Of a DNA stretch of 5,783 bases, positions 1-5,783 are shown one piece after another (the stretch's first letter is position 1; every line of letters starts with the position of its first letter). A program made the position numbers and the translations under genes. Origin of the DNA: Planctomycetaceae bacterium (GTDB taxonomy: Bacteria > Planctomycetota > Planctomycetia > Planctomycetales > Planctomycetaceae). Below the pieces are notes generated by a model. The model saw only the letters and a list, made by a program, of their open reading frames with translations. It ran no database searches and had not been told where the DNA came from. The DNA lies in contig CANJZR010000269.1 of NCBI GenBank assembly GCA_947479075.1, forward strand, positions 1 to 5,783. The letters run 5' to 3'.

Positions 1-710
1 CGGACGGGCTGCTGCGTTCGTCGCTTCGATTGCTTCCTGCGATGGCCCCCTCCCCCACTTCCAATTCACGCATTGGAGTCGGAATCGTCTTGAGTCATGA
101 CGAATGGCTGACGACGAATTCCCAGCTGCCTCCAAGAGGCGAGATCACGATGGTGATCGGAGCGGGGGGATATTGCGGCATCGCCTGGGCGGAATCCAAC
201 CAGCTCAGCCTCGCAGCTGCCGTCGATCCAGCAGCAGTCAAGTCCGCAGGTTCACCCGCCGCCGTCGTACGACAGATCCTGCAGCAGAGCGGTCTGCAGC
301 TTCCCGCATCGCAGACGGGTTGGCAGGGAACACCTCCTTTGACGACTTCTCCGCTATGCAACGCTACGGAGCGACTGTTTGTGATCGGAGATGCGGCGGG
401 CTATGTGGAGCCGTTTACCGGCGAAGGCATGGCCGCAGCGCTCGAGCAGGCTGTGGCCGTTCTCCCGCTCGTACAAGACGCTGTCAGACTTTGGCGTCCT
501 CATTTGGCTGATCAATGGCAACAACTGCATCGAGCTCAGTTTCAACGCAGGATGAGAGTCTGCCGCTTTGCCGCGGCGGTCCTGCATCGTCCCTGGCTTT
601 CTGTCGCAGCCGTTCGATTCCTGAAAGTCTTTCCGGCTGCTGCCGGCTTCTTCGTCCACTCCATCAACCTTCCTTCCGCTTTACCATCCCATCCGATTGA
701 GACCCCATGA
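1..710 (+). CDS. FAD-dependent oxidoreductase, geranylgeranyl-reductase-like (C-terminal part, 5' end cut by window)
   Basis: The reading frame is open from the first complete codon (nt 3) to TGA at 708-710, giving 235 visible residues. The family is usually about 370-400 residues, so the N-terminal Rossmann GxGxxG dinucleotide-binding part lies before the window. The first visible residues, DGLLRSSLR, resemble the conserved DG motif of group A flavoprotein oxidoreductases. Residues 129-143 (nt 387-431) read GDAAGYVEPFTGEGM, the C-terminal FAD-contacting GD motif, in the form typical of the oxidoreductases encoded beside type III polyketide synthases. The C-terminus is rich in Arg and hydrophobic residues, as in relatives. 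The stop overlaps the start of the synthase gene, implying co-transcription and coupled translation. The inferred role is oxidation, reduction or hydroxylation of the polyketide product or its precursor; the exact reaction cannot be read from sequence. The TTG at 30 and ATG at 42 are internal codons, not starts. Confidence 0.88.
   Translation, partial: DGLLRSSLRLLPAMAPSPTSNSRIGVGIVLSHDEWLTTNSQLPPRGEITMVIGAGGYCGIAWAESNQLSLAAAVDPAAVKSAGSPAAVVRQILQQSGLQLPASQTGWQGTPPLTTSPLCNATERLFVIGDAAGYVEPFTGEGMAAALEQAVAVLPLVQDAVRLWRPHLADQWQQLHRAQFQRRMRVCRFAAAVLHRPWLSVAAVRFLKVFPAAAGFFVHSINLPSALPSHPIETP
707..710 (+). promoter_or_regulatory. ATGA stop/start overlap (translational coupling)
   Basis: The ATG of the polyketide synthase (707-709) overlaps the TGA of the oxidoreductase (708-710). 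The bases just upstream (TTGAGACCCC) have at best a weak Shine-Dalgarno-like GAG. Initiation therefore probably depends on ribosomes terminating the upstream gene. The overlap is directly visible; coupling is inferred. Confidence 0.8.
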
Positions 711-1792
711 CATTCCTGATCCAAGGACTCGGTACCGCGATCCCCGAACGCTCCATGACGCAAGAACTGGCAGCCGAACATTCGGTGGAAATGTGGGGGG
801 AGACTCACGGACGAGCAGGAGTCGTGCGGGCTCTCTATCGCCGTTCCGGGGTCAAGCGGCGACATAGCGTACTCATTGAACCAGCGGACGACCCGTTGAT
901 TATCCATCAATCATTTTACGATCGGTCGGTGGGGACGTTAGACCGAGGCCCCACAACAAGCCAACGCATGCAGCGATACGAAGTGGAGTCGATTCGACTC
1001 GGAACTCGCTCCTGTACCGTGGCTCTCGAATCGGCGGGGATCGCTGCTTCGGAGATCACGCATCTTGTCACCGTCTCGTGCAGCGGGTTCAGCGCTCCCG
1101 GCTTGGATATCGGGTTGATCGAGAAGCTGGGGCTCAATCGAGAAGTTACACGCACGAACGTGGGATTTATGGGATGTCATGGGGCCTTCAACGGATTGCG
1201 GGTGGCGAAAGCATACGCCGAGAGCGATCCGGAAGCCTGCGTGCTACTTTGCTGTGTTGAGATCTGCAGCCTGCACCAACAGTACACGGGCGATGCACAG
1301 CAAATCGTGGCCAATGCCCTGTTCTCGGATGGCTCAGCTGCGGTTGTCGGACGAGCCAGCGAAAAGGGAGCGTGGCAACTTCGCTCTCAGCGGTCGCTGG
1401 TTCTCCAGGAGACACTGGATCACATGACTTGGCGGGTCGGGGATCATGGATTTGAAATGAGCCTGTCACCGCAAGTTCCGGACATCATCGGTGAACATCT
1501 TCGACCGTGGGTGGAAGACTGGCTCAGGCCATTCGGCCTCAGTGTCGAGCAGATTCCACCCTGGGCCATTCATCCCGGTGGCCCAAGAATTCTGAGTGCC
1601 TGTACGGCAGCACTGGGGGTTGACGATGCCCACGCCGATATATCGCGAGAAGTGCTCTCGCAGAACGGCAACATGTCATCGCCCACGATTCTGTTTATTC
1701 TGGATCAGCTTCGGAAACGACAGGCTCCCCTGCCCTGTGTCGCACTGGCCTTTGGGCCTGGGCTGACGATTGAAGCAGCTCTATGGATCTAG
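707..1792 (+). CDS. Type III polyketide synthase (chalcone/stilbene synthase family, alkylresorcinol/alkylpyrone-like)
   Basis: This complete 361-residue protein has normal length for bacterial type III synthases. These homodimeric thiolase-fold enzymes load an acyl-CoA starter on a cysteine, extend it with malonyl-CoA and cyclise it. The triad is intact: Cys157 in GFMGCHGAF (codon 1175-1177), His289 in WAIHPGGPR, Asn322 in NGNMSS. Phe206 (LFSDGSAA) and Phe249 align by eye with the chalcone synthase gatekeepers Phe215 and Phe265, and the C-terminal FGPG loop is at 349-352. KRR at 50-52 fits the CoA-binding basic region. Compared with plant chalcone synthase I read Cys125 for Thr132, Ala130 for Met137, Cys187 for Thr194 and His190 for Thr197. 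Ala at 130 fits an open tunnel for long acyl starters, as in mycobacterial PKS18-type enzymes, so a lipid alkylpyrone or alkylresorcinol is more likely than a plant-type flavonoid. The start at 707 gives the usual N-terminus (LIQGLGTAIPE) and overlaps the upstream stop. Family assignment is very secure; product class is inference. Confidence 0.95.
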   Translation: MTFLIQGLGTAIPERSMTQELAAEHSVEMWGETHGRAGVVRALYRRSGVKRRHSVLIEPADDPLIIHQSFYDRSVGTLDRGPTTSQRMQRYEVESIRLGTRSCTVALESAGIAASEITHLVTVSCSGFSAPGLDIGLIEKLGLNREVTRTNVGFMGCHGAFNGLRVAKAYAESDPEACVLLCCVEICSLHQQYTGDAQQIVANALFSDGSAAVVGRASEKGAWQLRSQRSLVLQETLDHMTWRVGDHGFEMSLSPQVPDIIGEHLRPWVEDWLRPFGLSVEQIPPWAIHPGGPRILSACTAALGVDDAHADISREVLSQNGNMSSPTILFILDQLRKRQAPLPCVALAFGPGLTIEAALWI

Positions 1793-1980
1793 CGGGGCTC
1801 CTCAACAGGCTGCTGTCCCCGATTCGGGTGTCGATCAGAGTTGCCGTTCCCGATGAATGCTGTCGCCGCTTTCGACCACGCTGGTACTGACACTGATTGG
1901 CACTCAGCGGCATCCCCGCATGTCGACTTGATGAGATATGCACCCAGACGCCATCAGATGCTGATTCGAATGTCCCACTC
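1793..1980. other. Intergenic gap between convergent operons
   Basis: Both flanking genes end here (TAG at 1790-1792 on plus, TAA at 1983-1981 on minus). I see no convincing ORF, RNA gene or promoter. The only structure is weak: a 4+4 bp bulged hairpin at 1794-1820 (GGGG...ACAG-GCTG-CTGT-CCCC) and a 5-bp hairpin at 1953-1965 (ATCAG-ATG-CTGAT). Neither has a T-tract on either strand, so intrinsic termination is not supported. Confidence 0.7.
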
Positions 1981-3105
1981 TTATTGACTGACACGTATTG
2001 AGCGACGAAACAGGACCAGACTGGTGAGAAAGAACGCCAGGCCGAGTCCTGCCATGGCTGTGAACTCGGGCCAGACGTTGTCGAACCCGGCACCGCGGAA
2101 GATGATCGACTGCGAGAAGCTCATGAATTGCCGTGAGGGCAGGAACCAGGTGATGCGCTGCAGCCAGTCGGGTTGGCTTTCGAGTGGGCTCATCCCGCCC
2201 GACAGCATCATCATCGGCATGATCGTGATCATGCAGAGCAGGCCGAACTGAGCCATGCTGCGAGCGATGGTGGCGAGCAGGATGCCGATCGCTGCAGCCG
2301 CAAAGAGGTAAATCACCGTACCCGTCAGCAGCAACACGCGAGAACCCGCGAACGGGACTCCGATCGCTCCCTCGACGATAAACCGCATCGACAGGACAAA
2401 CACGACTAGAATCACCAGCCCGTTCGCCCAGACTTTGGAAAGTACGATCTCGAACGAGTTCAGCGGCATGACGAGCAGATGCTCGATCGTCCCATGTTCT
2501 CGCTCTCGAAGAATGGCTGAACCCGTCAGAATGATGGTCAACATCGAGAGCTGATCCAACAGTCCCGACACTGCTCTCAGCCAGCTTTGTGTTCCGTTGG
2601 GATTGAAGGCCTTGCGTTTGACGAGCGTCACGGGTTGCACAGCCACGGTGTCGGATCGACTCATGAAGCGATTGATCTCGGTGGAAAGAATGGCCTGGAT
2701 ATACCCCGTACCCAGTGCTGCTTGCCGGACAGCTGTCGCATCGACATTGACTTGGATCTCCGGGGAACGTCCGGACCGGACATCGGACTCAAAGTGGGGC
2801 GGTACGACGATGACAAACATGAAACGGCTAGCGTCCATGGCCTCGTCAATCTCATCGGCTTCGATCAGCTCAGGACTCTTGAAGTACGGTGGATAGAGCG
2901 CATCGCGCAAGCGTCGCGACAGCGTCGAGCGGTCCTCATCGACGAAGGCGACCGACGCCCGGTTGACGGTCTCTGATCCCCCTGTCGCCTGCTGGTAAAT
3001 GCTGAATGTAAATGAATAGACGAGGAAGCCCATCAATGCGACGCTCCCCAGCAGAGTTCGCAGTTCTTTGGTGCCCAACCAGAAAATACTTGAGAGGGTG
3101 TTCAC
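1981..3105 (-). CDS. ABC-2 type transporter permease (YhhJ/YbhR-like)
   Basis: This 374-residue integral membrane protein is of normal length for the family. The layout is one N-terminal membrane segment (about 20-38), a large soluble non-cytoplasmic domain (about 45-170), then about five membrane segments (roughly 178-198, 226-245, 257-280, 284-302 and 348-367). The motif ILREREHGTIEHLLVMPL at 198-215 is the cytoplasmic signature of ABC-2 exporters with this topology, and LSGGMSPLESQPDWLQ at 301-316 is the usual loop before the last segment. I chose the GTG at 3105-3103 because AGGAGG (3118-3113) sits 7 bases upstream and the protein then begins just before the first membrane segment. An in-frame ATG at 3261 would add 52 non-membrane residues overlapping the upstream gene. 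The gene follows the ATPase-permease fusion by 2 bases, so the two are co-translated and probably pair in the membrane. The transported substrate is unknown. Confidence 0.93.
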   Translation of the reverse strand: MNTLSSIFWLGTKELRTLLGSVALMGFLVYSFTFSIYQQATGGSETVNRASVAFVDEDRSTLSRRLRDALYPPYFKSPELIEADEIDEAMDASRFMFVIVVPPHFESDVRSGRSPEIQVNVDATAVRQAALGTGYIQAILSTEINRFMSRSDTVAVQPVTLVKRKAFNPNGTQSWLRAVSGLLDQLSMLTIILTGSAILREREHGTIEHLLVMPLNSFEIVLSKVWANGLVILVVFVLSMRFIVEGAIGVPFAGSRVLLLTGTVIYLFAAAAIGILLATIARSMAQFGLLCMITIMPMMMLSGGMSPLESQPDWLQRITWFLPSRQFMSFSQSIIFRGAGFDNVWPEFTAMAGLGLAFFLTSLVLFRRSIRVSQ

Positions 3106-3107
3106 GG

Positions 3108-5783
3108 TCAGTCCTCCTGCTTTCGCAGCAACAGCGTGCAGAGGATCCAGAACACGGGAGAGAACGCAGCCAGCCTGATCAAGTCGGGCATCAGCTCTCT
3201 CGCTCCGAGTCCTTTCGTGAACGCGCCGACGCTCAGATGCAGATAGTAAGCCGCTGGCCATAGGGAGCCCATGACTCGGGCGACTCCTTCAAGTGTCGAC
3301 ACTGGCTGCATCATGCCCGAGAACTGAATTGTCGGCATCATCGACAGTACAGCTGCGAGTAAGACGGCCGAGACCTGGCTGGAGGTCAGATTGGAAACCA
3401 GCAGGCCGTATCCAGTCGTCGCTGTGACGTACAACAGAGCTCCAAGTGTCAGAGCCGCCACACTTCCCTTCAAGGGGACCTGTAACACGAACACCACGAC
3501 CAGGTTCAGCACCACAAAGTTAACCATCGCAATGCCGATGTACGGCAGCTGCTTACCGAGCAGAAATTCCATGCGGCTGGTGGGCGTCACGTAAAAGTTC
3601 GTGATCGTGCCGATCTCTTTCTCTTTGGCCACACTGACCGCCATCAAGATGGCGGGGAATAACAGCAGCAGTGTGGTGGGAACGGTGGGCCCCATCGCGT
3701 AGATGCTTTCCGATGTGGGGTTGTATCGATTGCGAACCTCGAACGTGGCCAGTGATGAAGGAGCGACTCCTTGTTCCTCTGCCAGTCGCTGCAGAAACTT
3801 GGCGTGGGCCCCTTCCACGTAGCCTTCGATGGTTGCGGCTCGCGCGGTTTCGGCACCATCGATCCAGGCAGAAACCTGAGGCCTCCCATGGCGCAGGAGA
3901 TCTCTGCCAAAGTTCGGCGGGATCTCGATGGCCATCGTGATGCCACGAGTCGCCAGTCGGTTTTCGAGGTCGTCCTTGCTGTAGAGTTCTGGCTTTTCCG
4001 TGAAGTATCGGGAACTGGAGAACTCCTGCAGGTAGGCTCGACTGGCCGGCGACTGGTCCTGGTCCAGAACGGCGTATGACAGGTTCTCCACATCGGAAGA
4101 GAGGCCATACGCAATAATCATCAGCAGGATGAGACTGCCACCGAATGCGAACGTCAGACGCACCGAATCGCGCATGACCTCCATCGTCTCGCGATAGCTA
4201 TAGGCCAACATACGCTGCAGGCTGGAACCACCATTAGCGGAGTTGTGGCTGTACGAGTTCTCGTGGAGTGTGGTCGATGTCCCGCCCGCCCGCGTCTGTC
4301 CCACCCCTTCCGGGCTGTGCTCCTGTGCGTCTTCAATGGAGCGAATGAACGCATCCTCCAGGTTCCTGGCGTGTTTGGTCTCGATGATTCTCTGAGGGGT
4401 GTCACAGATCAGAACCTTCCCGGCATGCATCAGCGAGATCCGGTCGCACCGCATCGCCTCGTTCATAAAGTGTGTCGAGATAAAGATTGTCACCGATTGG
4501 TTTCGGGAGAGATCGATGAGCAGCTCCCAGAACTCGTCGCGAGCGACGGGGTCAACTCCCGATGTCGGTTCATCGAGGATCAGCATCTCCGGCTTATGAA
4601 TAATGGCGACCGCCAGTGACAGTCTCTGCCGGAGTCCCAGGGGGAGTGATGAGGCACGCGAGTCGAGATACGGCGTCAGGCCAAATCGCGCGACGAGTTC
4701 ATTGATCCGTTCTTTCGCCAGAACACGGGGAATGTGATAGAGCCGGGCATGCAGAGTCAGGTTCTGTTCAACGGTCAGTTCGCCGTACAGAGAGAAAGCC
4801 TGGGACATGAAGCCCACTCGAAAACGTGTGGCCATGTCGCTGGCGTCGACGGGTTGTCCCCAGAGCCATGCCTGACCTTCTGAGAGTGGCAGGAGACCAG
4901 TCAGCATCTTCATCGTGGTCGTCTTGCCACAGCCGTTCGACCCCAGAAAGCCGAAGATCTCGCCGCGGTCAATCTGGAAGCTGACGTGATCCACAGCTGT
5001 GAAGTTACCGAATCGACGCGTGAGGTCTTTTGCGACAATGGCGGGCTCACTCTCATTCTTCGTGCGAGGTGGAATTATCAGCTCGCCCTTATGGCCGCGT
5101 TTTTCCTCCGGCAGCAGGGAGACGTATGCTCGTTCCAGACTCTCTGTCTTCGTGATGGATTTGAGTTCGTTCGGTGAACCGGTTGCCAGAATTCGTCCGG
5201 CGTCCATCGCGATGAGCCACTCAAACCGTTCTGCTTCATCCATGTAAGCTGTCGAGACCAGCACGCTCATGCTCGGCCGCTCCGAGCGGATCGAATCGAT
5301 CAGCTCCCAGAACTGCCGCCGCGACAATGGATCAACGCCCGTGGTCGGTTCGTCGAGAATCAGGAAGTCAGGGTCATGAATCAGCGCACAGCACAAACCG
5401 AGCTTCTGCTTCATACCTCCTGAGAGTTGTCCCGCAGGCCGATCGAGGAACGGCTCCAGGCCGGTGGCGGTGGCTAAGCGTTCGATTCTGGCTCGTCGTT
5501 CAGCGGCCGATTGACCGAAGAGCTTTCCGAAAAAGTCGAGGTTCTCCTGAACACTTAACTCCTGATACAGATTCTTTCCCAGCCCTTGAGGCAGGTAGGC
5601 AATTCGGCTGCAGATCTCGTGGCGATGCTTCGCACTGGCCATGCTGCCATCGAGGACGTTCACGGTTCCCGTCTGCAGCTTTCTCGCCCCTGACAACAAT
5701 CCCAGCAGTGTCGATTTGCCAACGCCATCGGGGCCGATCAGACCGACCATCTTCCCCACGGGGAGCTGAACCGAGACTCCATC
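3108..5783 (-). CDS. ABC transporter ATP-binding/permease fusion, RbbA/YhiH-like (5' end cut by window)
   Basis: The frame is open to the window edge and 891 residues are visible. RbbA-type proteins are about 900-920 residues, so only a few dozen are missing. Numbering is from the first complete codon (5783-5781). ATPase domain 1: Walker A GPDGVGKST 17-25, Q-loop Gln66, signature LSGGM 120-124, Walker B with catalytic Glu at 140-145, but Ala179 (STAYMDEA) where the H-loop His is expected. ATPase domain 2: Walker A GSNGCGKTT 281-289, Gln328, degenerate signature LPLGL 380-384, Walker B 400-405, His438 present (STHFMNEA). A polar linker (about 480-525) leads to an ABC-2 permease: membrane segment 543-560, soluble domain about 561-698, KEKEIGT motif 720-726 and about five further segments. 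It likely powers export with the downstream permease. Escherichia coli RbbA was named for ribosome association, but transporter architecture and gene context favour efflux here. The GTG at 5759 is internal: DGVSVQLP precedes it in frame and belongs to the ATPase fold. Confidence 0.94.
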   Translation of the reverse strand, partial: DGVSVQLPVGKMVGLIGPDGVGKSTLLGLLSGARKLQTGTVNVLDGSMASAKHRHEICSRIAYLPQGLGKNLYQELSVQENLDFFGKLFGQSAAERRARIERLATATGLEPFLDRPAGQLSGGMKQKLGLCCALIHDPDFLILDEPTTGVDPLSRRQFWELIDSIRSERPSMSVLVSTAYMDEAERFEWLIAMDAGRILATGSPNELKSITKTESLERAYVSLLPEEKRGHKGELIIPPRTKNESEPAIVAKDLTRRFGNFTAVDHVSFQIDRGEIFGFLGSNGCGKTTTMKMLTGLLPLSEGQAWLWGQPVDASDMATRFRVGFMSQAFSLYGELTVEQNLTLHARLYHIPRVLAKERINELVARFGLTPYLDSRASSLPLGLRQRLSLAVAIIHKPEMLILDEPTSGVDPVARDEFWELLIDLSRNQSVTIFISTHFMNEAMRCDRISLMHAGKVLICDTPQRIIETKHARNLEDAFIRSIEDAQEHSPEGVGQTRAGGTSTTLHENSYSHNSANGGSSLQRMLAYSYRETMEVMRDSVRLTFAFGGSLILLMIIAYGLSSDVENLSYAVLDQDQSPASRAYLQEFSSSRYFTEKPELYSKDDLENRLATRGITMAIEIPPNFGRDLLRHGRPQVSAWIDGAETARAATIEGYVEGAHAKFLQRLAEEQGVAPSSLATFEVRNRYNPTSESIYAMGPTVPTTLLLLFPAILMAVSVAKEKEIGTITNFYVTPTSRMEFLLGKQLPYIGIAMVNFVVLNLVVVFVLQVPLKGSVAALTLGALLYVTATTGYGLLVSNLTSSQVSAVLLAAVLSMMPTIQFSGMMQPVSTLEGVARVMGSLWPAAYYLHLSVGAFTKGLGARELMPDLIRLAAFSPVFWILCTLLLRKQED
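3113..3118 (-). promoter_or_regulatory. Shine-Dalgarno sequence embedded in the preceding gene's last codons
   Basis: On the minus strand AGGAGG lies within the codons for the final Gln-Glu-Asp of the upstream ABC protein, 7 bases before a GTG. The order is AGGAGG, then the TGA stop, then CC, then GTG. This strong site decides the GTG start of the permease and suggests coupled translation keeping the two subunits in step. Confidence 0.88.

Noticed and set aside
30..44. TTG at 30 or ATG at 42 as the start of the oxidoreductase
   Set aside because: The frame is open to the window edge, the residues before TTG fit the family's DG motif, and a start here would remove the FAD-binding N-terminus.
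542..910. Open frame on the minus strand across the oxidoreductase/synthase junction
   Set aside because: Lies antisense to two well-supported genes, has low-complexity composition and no recognisable domain.
1794..1820. Hairpin GGGG...ACAG-GCTG-CTGT-CCCC as a terminator of the synthase operon
   Set aside because: Two 4-bp stems separated by a 7-base one-sided bulge and no following T-tract; expected by chance in GC-rich DNA.
1953..1965. ATCAG-ATG-CTGAT hairpin after the permease stop
   Set aside because: Only 5 bp with a 3-base loop and no T-run on the minus strand.
2587..2976. 129-codon plus-strand open frame opposite the permease
   Set aside because: Antisense to the permease's soluble domain, with no ribosome binding site or family resemblance that I can see.
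3106..3261. ATG at 3261 as the start of the minus-strand permease
   Set aside because: It would overlap the upstream gene's C-terminus by about 150 bases and add 52 charged residues. The GTG at 3105 has an ideal Shine-Dalgarno site and fits the family start.
3644..4114. 156-codon open frame on the minus strand inside the ABC fusion gene, in a different frame
   Set aside because: Its composition (Arg, Ser, Pro and Trp rich) is typical of a shifted reading of a GC-rich gene, and the overlapping frame is a clear permease domain.
5757..5759. GTG at 5759 as the start of the ABC fusion protein
   Set aside because: It sits within the strand leading to Walker A. The upstream in-frame codons DGVSVQLP fit the conserved ABC fold, so the gene continues past the edge.

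Overview
The window holds four genes in two convergent pairs and no RNA genes, mobile elements, CRISPR arrays or long non-coding stretches. Two genes are cut by the window edges. Moderately high GC, the pairing of a type III polyketide synthase with an FAD-dependent oxidoreductase, and the protein flavour suggest a Planctomycetota bacterium. That assignment is inference; no taxonomic marker is present.

Left half, plus strand (1-1792): the C-terminal part of an FAD-dependent oxidoreductase of the geranylgeranyl-reductase-like type overlaps, by an ATGA start/stop junction, a complete 361-residue type III polyketide synthase with an intact Cys-His-Asn triad. Together they look like the core of a small lipid-polyketide operon of the alkylresorcinol/alkylpyrone kind. 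The synthase would extend a fatty acyl starter with malonyl-CoA and the flavoenzyme would modify the product or a precursor. A small residue at the position that gates the acyl tunnel in related enzymes fits a long-chain starter.

Middle (1793-1980): a 188-base gap between the two converging operons, with only weak inverted repeats and no clear terminator.

Right half, minus strand (5783-1981): a large ABC transporter gene encodes two ATPase domains fused to an ABC-2 type permease (RbbA/YhiH architecture). It is followed after 2 bases by a separate ABC-2 permease (YhhJ/YbhR type), whose Shine-Dalgarno sequence lies in the last codons of the first gene. The two membrane parts are visibly homologous, so the likely assembly is one ATPase pair with two permease halves. 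In relatives this unit works with an HlyD-type periplasmic adaptor, which would lie beyond 5783. The two ATPase domains are degenerate in complementary ways, predicting one canonical and one degenerate ATP site.

I see no clearly undescribed system. The points most worth a second look are the asymmetric ATPase, the active-site substitutions in the synthase, and whether the adjacent exporter has anything to do with the polyketide lipid.
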